DNA from: DASRDB01 sp035652815
GTDB taxonomy: Bacteria; Chloroflexota; Ktedonobacteria; Ktedonobacterales; Ktedonobacteraceae
DNA: 64,000 nucleotides
Assembly (NCBI GenBank): GCA_035652815.1
Contig: DASRDB010000008.1
Coordinates: forward strand, 1-64,000
Direction of reading: 5' to 3'
Position numbers and translations under genes: made by a program. The notes under the pieces are model-generated. The model searched no databases. It was not told the DNA's origin and saw nothing but the letters and a program-made list of their open reading frames with translations. Below, piece after piece: positions 36,084 through 45,413 of the stretch. Every line of letters begins with the position of its first letter. Position 1 is the stretch's first letter.

Positions 36084-37094
36084 TTCACGCAACGCAACAG
36101 GTTTTCCCGCCTGATACGACCTCGTCGCGGCAAGCCCAATGGTGAAGGCGGCAAGCGCATCCGCACCGCCAACCGAAGGAGCCTCACCTGCACGCAGGCA
36201 ATCGACAAAGTGTTGTAGCTGCGCCCGATAGGCATCGCCGAACCGTTCCATCAAATATGGCATCAGGTCATACTGCGCCCCCGCCCGCGTCAGCAGCAGT
36301 ACCGGTCGATGTTGCTGCGCGCCGATCATGACCGCCCCTGCGGAACCGAGTACTTCTGTGCGAATATCATAGCCATAAAAAGCGTTGCGGCTTGCTTCCA
36401 CGTTGCCCAATGCGCCATTCACGAAGCGCAGATTGACCAGCGCGTTATCGATATCGCCCACCTGTCGCAAATCCTTACACACCAATATAGTTCCCTCAGC
36501 CGAGACCCGCTCAACCTCGCTCGACATCAGCCAGCGCGCAAGGTCAAAGTCGTGAATGCCCATATCAAGTATCAGGCCACCACTCAGCGCCGGGTCCATA
36601 TAATTTTTCGGCGGGCAGAACGGGTCGCGGCTGATGGACTTGAACGTCACCGGCTCGCCAATCTGCCCATCGTCAATTAACTGCTTTGCGCGCGAGTATC
36701 CGGCGTCGAAACGGCGCATGAAACCGACCTGCAGCGGTACGCCCGCTCGGGAAGTGGCCTCGATCATGGAATGGGTCTCAGCAAGCGTCAAAGCCAGGGG
36801 CTTTTCACAGAAAATAGCCTTGCCCTCGCCTGCAGCTGCGATCACCAGTTCCGCGTGCGTACTGGTCGGCGTCGTAATCAGCACCGCCTGTATATCAGGC
36901 AGCGAGAGCAAATCATAGGGATCAGCCAATGCGCGCGGAATATTCAGTTCCCCGGCCACCTGTGTCCGCGCCTGCTCGCTTACTTCTGCGATGGCGTGCA
37001 GGGAAACGCCCGCGACCTGGCTCGCCAGCAGGCGCGCATAGAGCCGCCCCATGCGTCCAAGTCCGATAATTCCAACCTTCACAGGTGCAGGCAT
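36078..37094 (-). CDS. Gfo/Idh/MocA dehydrogenase (second paralogue)
   Basis: 338 residues. Rossmann motif GIIGLGRMGRLYAR, EKP signature in IFCEKPLAL, GGLILDMGIHDFDLARWL with the D-x-x-x-H catalytic pair, and RRFDAGYSRAKQLIDDGQIGEP, so it is an IolG-like paralogue of the gene at 31621. Two such enzymes in one operon suggest serial oxidation or epimerisation of a polyol (as in scyllo/myo-inositol interconversion). The last codon and stop (…REL, TAG) read into a repeat arm, so the C-terminus has probably been trimmed or set by repeat insertion. Confidence 0.88.
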   Translation of the reverse strand: MPAPVKVGIIGLGRMGRLYARLLASQVAGVSLHAIAEVSEQARTQVAGELNIPRALADPYDLLSLPDIQAVLITTPTSTHAELVIAAAGEGKAIFCEKPLALTLAETHSMIEATSRAGVPLQVGFMRRFDAGYSRAKQLIDDGQIGEPVTFKSISRDPFCPPKNYMDPALSGGLILDMGIHDFDLARWLMSSEVERVSAEGTILVCKDLRQVGDIDNALVNLRFVNGALGNVEASRNAFYGYDIRTEVLGSAGAVMIGAQQHRPVLLLTRAGAQYDLMPYLMERFGDAYRAQLQHFVDCLRAGEAPSVGGADALAAFTIGLAATRSYQAGKPVALREL

Positions 37095-37118
37095 TTCGGC
37101 ATTCTCCTTTCTCTGGCG

Positions 37119-38147
37119 TTAACCCGGCTGGGCCGCGCTTGCGCGAACGATCAGTTCAGGCTGCAAGAGATGATTTTTCCCCGGTTGATGATGTAACAGG
37201 TTGAGCATCACCTCTGTCGCCAGACTGCCCAGTTCTACCTTCGGCTGGCAAACGGTCGTGAGTGGGGGTGTCACGTAGCTTGCCATTTCGATATCGTCAA
37301 ACCCGACCACGCTGAGTTTCCCCGGCACATCTATCCCTTGTTCCCGGCAGGCGGTCAGAAGCCCTATGGCCATCATGTCGTTATAGCAGAAAATAGCCGT
37401 TGCCCCTTGCTCAAGAAAATAGGCCAGAGAAGACCTGCCATGCGCCACATCTTCGTTGTGCGAGGCCTCGCTTCCAGGCGCGACCTGCACCGGAGTTTTC
37501 GCGCAATTGATACCCGCCTTCAACAGGGCATCCTGATAGCCTTGAAAACGCTCGCGGTTCGACCTCGGACGGCTGCTCGCGCCGAGATAACCTATGTGAC
37601 GATGACCAAGCTGTACCAGATATTCAACCCCTATACGCGCCCCCGCCCGGTCATCTACGGCAACCCAGTGTAGCAGCCCGTCCTGCAAATCGGCCTGGCT
37701 GTTAATCAAAACCGTAGGGACGCGAATGCGAGCGAGACGTTTTTTATAGTCGCTGGTGATACGCGAGGACGCGACCAGGATACCATCAACACGCCTGCGA
37801 TGAAACGTTTCAATCACTTTCATCTCCTGGTCGGGGTCGTTATGAGTTGCGCTAAGAAAGACACTGAAGTTCGCGGCGCGGGCTACTTCCTCGACGCCCT
37901 TCACGACGTCATTCAAAAATGGATCTGCAATAGAGGTGACAACGAGACCAATGGTGTTTGTTTGTTTGGTGAGCAGACTTTGCGCAATTGCATTCGGCGT
38001 ATAGCCCATCTCACGCGCTAACTGCTGAATGCGCTCCCGCGTGTTCAAGCTGATAAGCGGACTGCCGCGCAGCGCCCGCGATACCGTCGTATGCGAAACG
38101 CCCGCGACCCGCGCAATATCCGCAATAGAAACTTCCTGCGAATGCAA
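37119..38147 (-). CDS. LacI-family regulator of the ABC operon
   Basis: 342 residues. HTH VSIADIARVAGVSHTTVSRALRGS, hinge NAIAQSLLTKQTNTIGLVV, then an effector domain of the type-1 periplasmic-binding fold. It is the first gene of the polyol operon. A perfect 18-base palindrome lies ~50 bases before its start and is probably its operator, so the whole operon would be induced by the transported sugar. Confidence 0.9.
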   Translation of the reverse strand: MHSQEVSIADIARVAGVSHTTVSRALRGSPLISLNTRERIQQLAREMGYTPNAIAQSLLTKQTNTIGLVVTSIADPFLNDVVKGVEEVARAANFSVFLSATHNDPDQEMKVIETFHRRRVDGILVASSRITSDYKKRLARIRVPTVLINSQADLQDGLLHWVAVDDRAGARIGVEYLVQLGHRHIGYLGASSRPRSNRERFQGYQDALLKAGINCAKTPVQVAPGSEASHNEDVAHGRSSLAYFLEQGATAIFCYNDMMAIGLLTACREQGIDVPGKLSVVGFDDIEMASYVTPPLTTVCQPKVELGSLATEVMLNLLHHQPGKNHLLQPELIVRASAAQPG

Positions 38148-38198
38148 TGTATTCGCCCTTCTCGCTCATCAGACGCTATACACGCTTACGCTCGTGGC

Positions 38199-38216
38199 TA
38201 TGCACACGTGTGCATA
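38199..38216. promoter_or_regulatory. 18-bp perfect palindromic operator
   Basis: TATGCACACGTGTGCATA reads the same on both strands, 52 bases before the LacI gene. The CG centre is typical of LacI-family sites. Confidence 0.75.
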
Positions 38217-38377
38217 ACAAGTATGCCTGATAAAAATGGGATTTGTCAAGAGGTATATATACTAAGGATGAACATCATCTTTTTGCACGAAGAGTTCCCT
38301 TACGCGGATGCAAAAAAATTGACGGACACCCATATGCTAAACTGATGGCACACCGACAAGCAAATAGGAGCTTATTC

Positions 38378-38971
38378 ATGAACAACGCCGATATCCGCGC
38401 CTTCCTTCAGGAATTGTACGCGCAGGGCCAGCAAAACGACGCCGAACAGCAGGAGCGCAGCAAGAAAATGCTGAACCTGGAGCCAGACACCGCCCGGTTC
38501 CTGCACATCTTGATTCGCAGCAGCAAACGCGCCCGCCTGCTGGAAATAGGCACCTCGAATGGCTACAGCACCATCTGGCTGGCCTGGGCCGCCTCCGAAA
38601 ATAACGGACATGTCATTAGCATTGACCGGAACGCAGACAAACAGGCTCTCGCGGACGCCAATCTGCGCCATGCAGGCTTACGCGAACTTGTAGACCTGCA
38701 ATGCGGCGATGCCACCGAAATCGTAGCCAATCTCCCTGGCCCCTTCGATTTCGTCTTCTTCGACGCAGACCGTTATAGTGCGCCTGCACAATTGAAGCTG
38801 CTCATTCCAAAACTCACGCCCGGCGCGCTCGTCCTCGCCGACAATGTTCTCTCCCATCCACAAGAAATCGCCGGATATTTGCAGGCGTTGGAAGCGCAGC
38901 CGCAATTTGAGAGGGTGATATTGCCTGTGGGTAAAGGATTGAGCGTGGCCTACTGGTCAAATCAGATATAA
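38378..38971 (+). CDS. O-methyltransferase (class I SAM-dependent)
   Basis: 197 residues. LLEIGTSNGYSTIWLAWA is the SAM-binding glycine motif, VISIDRN holds the acidic ribose-binding residue, and FDFVFFDADR gives motif with the metal/catalytic Asp as in catechol-type O-methyltransferases. It likely methylates a small phenolic or catechol compound. ATG 38378 follows ATAGGAG; the frame is open further upstream without conserved sequence. Confidence 0.88.
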   Translation: MNNADIRAFLQELYAQGQQNDAEQQERSKKMLNLEPDTARFLHILIRSSKRARLLEIGTSNGYSTIWLAWAASENNGHVISIDRNADKQALADANLRHAGLRELVDLQCGDATEIVANLPGPFDFVFFDADRYSAPAQLKLLIPKLTPGALVLADNVLSHPQEIAGYLQALEAQPQFERVILPVGKGLSVAYWSNQI

Positions 38972-39074
38972 CTAACACAACAAAATTGGCCCTGTTTTAG
39001 CGATAAAAAACCCTGCTTTGCTCGTATAGATGAATGAGAGCAATTCTTAATCACAAAACAAAAGGGAGGGATAT

Positions 39075-39491
39075 GTGATTACTGCGCGTGACGCACTCAA
39101 TCGCAGCTACAATCTGCTTGGCGTGGGCATTGTAGCTATCAGTGGCCTGGCTTTCGCTTCTGACCTGCCTGCCGAGATCGACCAGTTTCCCCATATCATC
39201 GATGAAATTTTGCTGCTCGTGCTTGCCGTTGTAGCGGTTGCCTGGTATCTTCTGGGACGCAACAAGTATTCTCGCACAGTCATACCTATTGTTTTTGCCG
39301 CCGCCGCCCTGGTGATAAAAATCGTGGGCATAATCCTGGAAATTCATGATGCAGCCGACGTTGGCGATGAGTTTGGGGCCGTTGTCCTTTTCGTTGCCAC
39401 CATTGCCCTGCTCATCTGGCAATATGTCGCTACTCAACGGCTGGCTGCGCAGGCCACAGGCGAGGTAGAGCCTGCCGTAGCGCGGACATAA
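39075..39491 (+). CDS. Small membrane protein, unknown function
   Basis: 138 residues and four hydrophobic stretches (LGVGIVAISGLAF; ILLLVLAVVAVAWYLL; VIPIVFAAAALVIKIVGIIL; VVLFVATIALLIWQYV). No family is recognised. GGGAGGG lies just before the GTG start at 39075. It faces the GH57 gene across a perfect palindrome. Confidence 0.7.
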   Translation: MITARDALNRSYNLLGVGIVAISGLAFASDLPAEIDQFPHIIDEILLLVLAVVAVAWYLLGRNKYSRTVIPIVFAAAALVIKIVGIILEIHDAADVGDEFGAVVLFVATIALLIWQYVATQRLAAQATGEVEPAVART

Positions 39492-39495
39492 GTCT

Positions 39496-39551
39496 ATTGC
39501 ATGACAAAAAAATTGGCGACCGGCCGGTCGCCAATTTTTTTGTCATGCAAT
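39496..39551. terminator. 56-bp perfect palindrome between convergent genes
   Basis: Arms 39496-39523 and 39524-39551 are perfectly complementary with no loop; A7 and T7 tracts flank a GC core (GGCGACCGGCCGGTCGCC), so it is a good two-way terminator. It overlaps the last codons and stop of the gene on the - strand. Confidence 0.9.
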
Positions 39552-41051
39552 GTTCTCTTCTTCGTCCACCACCTGCACCTGCGGCAGCGGCAATGGCGGC
39601 AATTGATCGGGCCGCAGAATGGGTAATTGCCGGTAAACGTCCGCGCCACTCAGGCCGGGTGTGCGCCAGCTTTTGACGAGGCGCAAATCCTCGACAAATT
39701 CGGGCTGCAAGTCAATGCCCAGCGCCTGCCAGATCAGGCTGATGGCGCGGCGGGCAAAGGCGATATCGTTGCGCGGCTCGATGCGGTCCAGGTCTTCAAA
39801 GAAGAAACCGCAACTGGTGAAGCTGCACTGCTCATAATATTGTGATTCGAGCAGCAGCAACGTGCGTTGCACTCGCAAGGGGTCGATGCCCTCTTTGCCA
39901 TATTTTGCCCAGAAGCTATCCAGCGTCTCCCAGCCGTTTCGCACAGGCAGGTAGGCATTGCGCGCTGCCCAGGGATCATGCAGCGTCTCTCCGGCGTACT
40001 GCTCAAACAGGCTATCGCAGCGCGCCGCCAGGTTGTTGAGCGCCTTGCGCAGGTAGCCCTTCCAACTGCTATCGTTTTCAGTGCATTCGCAGCCGGTATC
40101 CCAGCGCGCCACGCCATGCCCACAGCTCCACGCGCTCGGCACGCGCAGCTCTACCTCTTTGGTCGCAGGATGCATCAACAGGTAGCGTTCCAGCGTGCAG
40201 ACCTCGAAGCCATACGCGGGCGCGCCAACTTTCAACAGGTGCCTCAGGAACTTATCGCGCCAGGGCTTGTGATGGCCGTAGAGTTCGCCATCGGTGGCGA
40301 TTACGATGATCTGGTCCTCGCCTGCCTCGCGCTTGCTCTCTACCAGGTGTCCCGGCAGGTAACTGGCCGCGAACAGGTCGGCATTGCTGGTTGTATTCCA
40401 GTCAAACGAGACACCGCCGGAGAGTGGGCCGTTATAGAAGAAGACTGTGATGCTCCTGCCTTCGCGCAAGCGCACAATATACGGCTCGGTAGGATCGATG
40501 GGCGTCGCCGCCTGCCAGGGTGCTAGAATAGTATATTTCACACCATATTGCGCCAGAATGTCCAGGCTCTCGATATCAACCGCCGTCTCGGCCAGCCACA
40601 TACCCGTTGCTTCGCGTCCAAAACGATGGCGGAAATCGCTCAGACCCCATTCAATCTGTGTGTACTTGTCCCGCGTGGAAGCAAGCGGCAGAATCGTATG
40701 GTTATACGCCTGCGCCATCGCGTTGCCCACGCCATACCGCTCCCGATGTACGCGGTCGGACTCGATGATGCGCGTATAGACATCGGGATGCGCGTCTTCC
40801 AGCCATCCGGCCAGCGTGGGGCCTAAATCAAAACTGATCGCTTCAAAATTGCCAGCCTCGGCATTCGGTCGATAACATTCCGCCGTAATCTTCTCATTAA
40901 AATTGGCATAAGGAGTTGCCGCAGGTTCAATAGGAATACGTCCGCTAAACGGATCATCGCGCGGGGGCTGATAAAAATGGCCGTGCAAACACAGGTATGC
41001 ACGACCGGTACGTTCCGTGTTTTCTGTCTCTTTTGATAATGAATCAACCAT
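39543..41051 (-). CDS. Glycoside hydrolase family 57 / DUF3536 protein
   Basis: 502 residues. N-terminal YLCLHGHFYQPPRDDPFSGRI, a catalytic-region segment GMWLAETAVDIESLDILAQYG and IVIATDGELYGHHKPWRDKFL are hallmarks of the GH57-like fold (His, Glu and Asp in place). DUF3536 proteins are thought to act on alpha-glucans, which fits the glgC/glgA pair in the same region, though the two loci are 25 kb apart. ATG 41051 follows AAAGGGA. The stop codon lies inside the palindrome. Confidence 0.85.
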   Translation of the reverse strand: MVDSLSKETENTERTGRAYLCLHGHFYQPPRDDPFSGRIPIEPAATPYANFNEKITAECYRPNAEAGNFEAISFDLGPTLAGWLEDAHPDVYTRIIESDRVHRERYGVGNAMAQAYNHTILPLASTRDKYTQIEWGLSDFRHRFGREATGMWLAETAVDIESLDILAQYGVKYTILAPWQAATPIDPTEPYIVRLREGRSITVFFYNGPLSGGVSFDWNTTSNADLFAASYLPGHLVESKREAGEDQIIVIATDGELYGHHKPWRDKFLRHLLKVGAPAYGFEVCTLERYLLMHPATKEVELRVPSAWSCGHGVARWDTGCECTENDSSWKGYLRKALNNLAARCDSLFEQYAGETLHDPWAARNAYLPVRNGWETLDSFWAKYGKEGIDPLRVQRTLLLLESQYYEQCSFTSCGFFFEDLDRIEPRNDIAFARRAISLIWQALGIDLQPEFVEDLRLVKSWRTPGLSGADVYRQLPILRPDQLPPLPLPQVQVVDEEENIA

Positions 41052-41195
41052 GCAAATCCCTTTACTGGCAAGGCCATAAATCAACAACTACATAAAAAAC
41101 CCTACCAGAATACTACACGAATCCTCTCTCTCTTTTGTAACTCTACTATGTTATAGTATACAACTTAACGCTTCAGTTGGTCAAACGCTTATTAC

Positions 41196-41381
41196 TGTAG
41201 GGGCGGGGGTGGCGGTAGTGCTGGGGGAGGGCGCTTGCGCCGCCCTGGTACCGGGTTGGGGAGAACGCTCCTCAATGGTCAGTGTATTCCCCGCACCACC
41301 CCGGGGCGGCGCAAGCGCCCTCCCCCCGCACTACCGCCACCCCCGCCCCTACACCAGGGGAGACGCGCAGCGTCTCCCCTC
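41196..41381. repeat. Long GC-rich inverted repeat plus terminal hairpin
   Basis: 50-base arms (41196-41245 and 41304-41353) match with a single mismatch around a 58-base centre. The ends (TGTAGGGGCGGGGG) recall the TGTAGGGACGCG ends of family B. A further hairpin (AGGGGAGACGC/GCGTCTCCCCT) follows at 41355-41381. The gap 41052-41409 holds nothing else. Confidence 0.85.
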
Positions 41382-41409
41382 GTCTTTTCGTGAAGACAGG
41401 CCATGTATG

Positions 41410-41958
41410 TTACGCGCTCAACCCACTGCGTGCATGCCCAACCTGCGCGCTCAGCAGGAACTCTTCATAGGCTTCGCGCAGCTTGGGGTAGCGCAGCAGG
41501 AAGAAGCCAGCGTACTCCTGCGTCAAGGGACGTGGTTGACGCAGCAGGCGCATGTTCACTTCTTTCAAGAGGCGGTTGCCCTTCTTGCCGTTGCAGGATT
41601 TGCAGCAGGCGACCAGGTTTTCCCATGTGCTTTGTCCGCCTCGGGAGCGCGGAATCACGTGGTCAAGCGTCAATTCGCGGGAACGCTTGCCGCAATACTG
41701 GCAGGTTTCGTCATCGCGCAGCAGGATATTGGCCCGCGTTGGTTGCAGGGCCACACGCGGCACCCGCACATTGGCAAGCAACTGCACAATCACCGGGCGC
41801 TCCAATTCAAGACGACGGGCCTGAATGCTCTCCTCGATCAACTGCCGCACGCTTTCATCCACGAACGTGACTTTCTGCTTGGAAAGCAGCACGATCAAGC
41901 GGCGCTCAGGAATGACCGAAAGAGGCTGGAGTGAAGAGTTCAATACAAGAACAGGCAT
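41410..41958 (-). CDS. HNH endonuclease
   Basis: 182 residues. The HNH core is ETCQYCGKRSRELTLDHVIPRSRGGQSTWENLVACCKSCNGKKGNR: two Cys pairs that bind zinc and the catalytic H, N and H. The N-terminal ~75 residues (LVLNSSLQPLSVIPERRLIVLLSKQKV) are typical of a widespread bacterial HNH group of unknown cellular role, often chromosomal and not tied to phage. The gene stands alone next to tRNA-Pro. Confidence 0.9.
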   Translation of the reverse strand: MPVLVLNSSLQPLSVIPERRLIVLLSKQKVTFVDESVRQLIEESIQARRLELERPVIVQLLANVRVPRVALQPTRANILLRDDETCQYCGKRSRELTLDHVIPRSRGGQSTWENLVACCKSCNGKKGNRLLKEVNMRLLRQPRPLTQEYAGFFLLRYPKLREAYEEFLLSAQVGHARSGLSA

Positions 41959-42306
41959 GAATGATGTCCCTTCCTCTCTGTCAGAGCCGATACCTGATGC
42001 AGACAGCGAGGAAGAAGCTCGTGTGGGGCAGGAAAGGGGAGCGACCCGTGCCCTCGTGCTTCTACCGCCGCCTGCGACGACGACCAGATGGATAGGGTTT
42101 CAAGCATTGTGCGCGGCCAGGTTCATGGAGACATGACACAGCGCGGCATCGTCCACCTACCCATTGTTGATCGTCGAAACAATCAAACCAACGGCAGGCG
42201 GCACGCACACTTTTCCCTCCGCAGGTATTGGAGAGCGGTGCTACATATGCCGACATCTATGACTCCTGTGCATCTGGCCCTACCTGGAAGGTAGGTGCCA
42301 TCCTGG
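41959..42306. other. Gene-free stretch between the HNH gene and tRNA-Pro
   Basis: I see no gene here; short open frames on both strands lack ribosome sites and conserved sequence. Confidence 0.4.
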
Positions 42307-42380
42307 TCGGGGTGAGAGGACTTGAACCTCCGACCTCAGCGTCCCGAACGCTGCGCGCTAGCCGACTGCGCCACACCCCG
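42307..42380 (-). tRNA. tRNA-Pro (anticodon CGG)
   Basis: Read on the - strand the cloverleaf is complete: acceptor CGGGGTG/CACCCCG, D arm GCGC/GCGC, anticodon loop TTCGGGA (CGG, reads CCG), T arm GGAGG/CCTCT. The discriminator is A and CCA is not encoded. Confidence 0.95.
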
Positions 42381-42868
42381 ATTGAACTATCCCGCGCAAG
42401 GTATTCGCTGGCCCTATCCAGTGAACAATATGCAGCGTATGCTTGCCTCGATAAAGCCCCCGAAGCGGCCTGATATCGCTTTACATACGCCTCCCCTGCT
42501 TCAAGCATAGTATAGCATACCCTGGCAAGGTTTGACAATAGGGGAATCAAGTTAGGTTCTCTCAACGAAGGGATATTAATGATCCAGGTTTTGGGGAAAT
42601 AAGTTGAGCTACAACGATTTGTTACCCTTTCAAATCTCTTTTTTAAAAAGATAAGTTTAATACTTGTTTTTACATAAATATATGTTATATGTTCTTGTGG
42701 GGGAAAATTAGAAATTGTAAATTTAGCCTTTAAAAGGTGCCAGGCTGTAAAAACAGCCATTGCTTCTAAAATTCCATGATTCTGCGATTTGATTTGTTGC
42801 TTGTAGAGCAACAAATAGGTCTTTCTTTTTTCGTAAACTGGGGGATTCAAACGAAAGGATAGAACCTC
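42381..42868. other. AT-rich gene-free stretch
   Basis: A long open frame on the - strand runs through the tRNA and is not credible. A TTGACA near 42534 lacks a matching -10 box. I see no other feature until the peptidase gene, whose start is preceded by AAAGGATAG. Confidence 0.4.
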
Positions 42869-43922
42869 ATGCTCCGATCTAGAAACTATTTTCGTACTCT
42901 ATTTGCTGTGTTAGTAATAGCTTGCTTCCTCCTATCTGCAATACAGTTCGTCTCTCCTGTATTAGCCAAACAAGCTAATACTTTTTCCTTAAGAGCTACC
43001 TCTGCGGATTCTTGTCCCAGTCCTCCTTCTAACTTTGACCCTTTGAAGGCATCTAATACGGAACTTCGCTATTATGGTTTACCCTTGTTGGCTCCTGGAA
43101 GTGATGTAAATGCGTGGGCAAAATGCATTGCGCCATGCAAAACATCGTATATGTAACATAAAAATTGTGAATACACATCGGTATTCACAACCTCTTTCTA
43201 CTACTACCAACAAATCTCAGACAAATAGCAAGTTTATACCTTATACGTCGTACTCTCAAACCCAAAATTGGGCTGGTTACGTTGCTTCAGACAGCCATGG
43301 TTTTAAAGAGATACAAAGTTACTGGGTTGTACCTACATATTATGGGCCGAAATCTCCTTCTAACAGTCGTGCAGTCAGTTGGGTTGGTATTGGTGGGTAC
43401 AACGACAATAATGGGAACCTTTTACAGGCTGGTACCACAGAAGACCCAACCGATGGCTACAACTTTTGGTATGAAGAATATCCTAAAGGTTACATGCAGA
43501 TCATGGGAGGTATTGTTATTTCTCCAGGAGACTCGGTATATGTGGAAGTAGATTACAACGATACCTACTCTAATACCGATAACATCTATATTGAGAACGC
43601 AACCACCAACTCATATACTGATGATCCTGTGGATCGTGGGTGGGTGCCAGATGAGAGCCATGTCGAATGGATTGATGAACGTTCAGGCTGCAGCCTGAGT
43701 GGGGGTAAGTATTATGCCCTTTCTGATTTCCAATCTGTACAATGGTCCTATGGAGCAGCAGTAGATAATGCTAACAACGGAAACCTTATAGGTGGTTTTT
43801 CCAACACCAATCTTAAGATGGTCGATTATAATAACACGACGGTATTAGCTGCTCCTGGAGGATTGGTTTCAAACGAGAATTTTACTGATGTGTGGAAGGC
43901 GAATGGTACGAGTAAATGCTGA
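42869..43922 (+). pseudogene. G1-type (glutamic) endopeptidase broken by a one-base frameshift
   Basis: Frame one (42869-43156, behind AAAGGA) encodes a signal peptide (LFAVLVIACFLLSAIQF... cut near VLA) and a propeptide ending ...SDVNAWAK before an early stop. Frame two (43110-43922) continues with HAKHRICN and a full catalytic domain: NWAGYVAS, SWVGIGG, catalytic Gln in NLLQAG and Glu in FWYEEYP, as in G1/eqolisin peptidases. Removing one A from the AAAA at 43120-43123 joins the frames as NAWANALRHAKHR. The mature protease would be secreted and act at acid pH. Lesion or sequencing error; the active-site pair is intact. Confidence 0.75.
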
Positions 43923-44120
43923 TGCGGCAAAAACTGAGTAGAGGATTCATATCCTAAAATCTCTCGTGGTCATGCTGCTTTCACTGCAGTTGTTGCAATT
44001 GTGGAGTATAAAGCAACATGGCCACGAATCTTGGGAACTTTTTAAGGTTTAACTGCGTTTTTTAAGCAGTGTAAAATGCATGCAGGTATGCTTTTCTAAT
44101 GAAAAGGAAGAAATGTTCTT

Positions 44121-45320
44121 ATGTTCACATTTTGTCGCTCAAGCAAGAAGCATAACGGTGACAATGGGTTATTGCTTTACTTGAAGCGGAAGTGCGCATA
44201 CCTTCTTTTATGCAGCTTTTTGTTTGCATTCAGTAGCTGCGGCGGTACATCTTCTCCTCTTCAGCAGACGGGTGGTACAAACACAATTTCACCTTTGCCT
44301 GTCCCCAATCAAGGGCGGATTTATGTGAACATAGGAAGCCTGTATCTTTTCAGCCAGCAAACGGGAATACAGCTTGGCTCTTATACATTGGGTAAACATG
44401 GGAACGGGATCGACTCTGATCCCGTCATTTTCAACGGGATCATTTATGTGATTGGAGATACGGCGAGTGGAACGCATGCTACTGCTGTATATGCTCTGCG
44501 AGAGCAGGATGGTTCTCTTTTGTGGCAAACACCCCTTGACGTTCAGAATTATTCCTTAACTGTAGCAAATGGCCTTCTCTATGTGTGTTCCAGTAACCAT
44601 ACGCTTTTTGCCTTGAGAACAGGCGATGGAATAGTCAAGTGGCAGGCTACCCATCTAGATGTAACATTTATGGCTGTAGCTGGTAGTCGGCTCTATGTTG
44701 CTACTCCAGATTCGTCTTTTCTTGCGCTTAACGCTTTAACAGGTACCCGTCTCTGGCAGCGTCATCTTGGAGGTCGCTGGCTGAATGGACTTGATTCTTC
44801 TGCAAATGCAGTTTACGTAAGTGGGCAGGCTGGTCTTTTTGCGCTTGATGCGAGTAATGGAAATATGCTCTGGCATATAACTCCTGCGAAGGATTTCACG
44901 GCTCCAGTTTTTTCGAATGGTATCATTTACACGCTTGCGACTAACGGCATCCTTTATGCGCTGCAAGCCAATACTGGACAAATTATCTGGCGTTACACGT
45001 TACCAGCAGGCACAACGCTTTTTGGAAAAGTTCCCTTGATCATCGTAGACAATACCGTGTTGATTGCAGGTCTTCACCTGATACCATCCTCTGGTACTCC
45101 AACAAATAAAACGGGTGTTTACCTGACAGCTTTAGGGGCGGAACATGGGAATCTGATATGGCAACGATGGCCTGGCGGAGGAGGGCTTCCGGCGCTTTCG
45201 ACGGCGGACGGTGTTGCTTATATTATTGCCGCTGTTATCGGAGCAAGTAATTCATTTGACAACACGCTCTATGCTTTTCAAGTAAGTTCGGGTAAACTAC
45301 TCTGGCGGACTCGCTATTGA
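44121..45320 (+). CDS. PQQ-like beta-propeller lipoprotein
   Basis: 399 residues. Lipoprotein signal ending AFSSC. The rest is a propeller of PQQ/BamB-type blades with repeated ALxxxDGxxxWQ-like motifs (ALREQDGSLLWQ, ALRTGDGIVKWQ, ALNALTGTRLWQ, ALDASNGNMLW, ALQANTGQIIWR, FQVSSGKLLWR), about seven blades. No quinone-site or kinase domain is present, so it is probably an extracellular binding or scaffold protein. AT-rich codon use matches the neighbouring peptidase gene. Confidence 0.85.
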   Translation: MFTFCRSSKKHNGDNGLLLYLKRKCAYLLLCSFLFAFSSCGGTSSPLQQTGGTNTISPLPVPNQGRIYVNIGSLYLFSQQTGIQLGSYTLGKHGNGIDSDPVIFNGIIYVIGDTASGTHATAVYALREQDGSLLWQTPLDVQNYSLTVANGLLYVCSSNHTLFALRTGDGIVKWQATHLDVTFMAVAGSRLYVATPDSSFLALNALTGTRLWQRHLGGRWLNGLDSSANAVYVSGQAGLFALDASNGNMLWHITPAKDFTAPVFSNGIIYTLATNGILYALQANTGQIIWRYTLPAGTTLFGKVPLIIVDNTVLIAGLHLIPSSGTPTNKTGVYLTALGAEHGNLIWQRWPGGGGLPALSTADGVAYIIAAVIGASNSFDNTLYAFQVSSGKLLWRTRY

Positions 45321-45413
45321 TAAGGTTTCAGCCTCTATACCTTTTTCTCGCGTTCTACATCTGAAAAAATCCAGGTGGATAGCAAATGGCTCTAGCGAAT
45401 TAAGGAGCAACAT

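Noticed and set aside
39867..40526. 219-codon + strand frame within the GH57 gene
   Set aside because: A shadow of the GH57 gene; no start or conserved pattern of its own.
42257..42850. 197-codon open frame on the - strand around tRNA-Pro
   Set aside because: It reads through the tRNA gene, has no ribosome site, and its N-terminal part looks like random AT-rich sequence.
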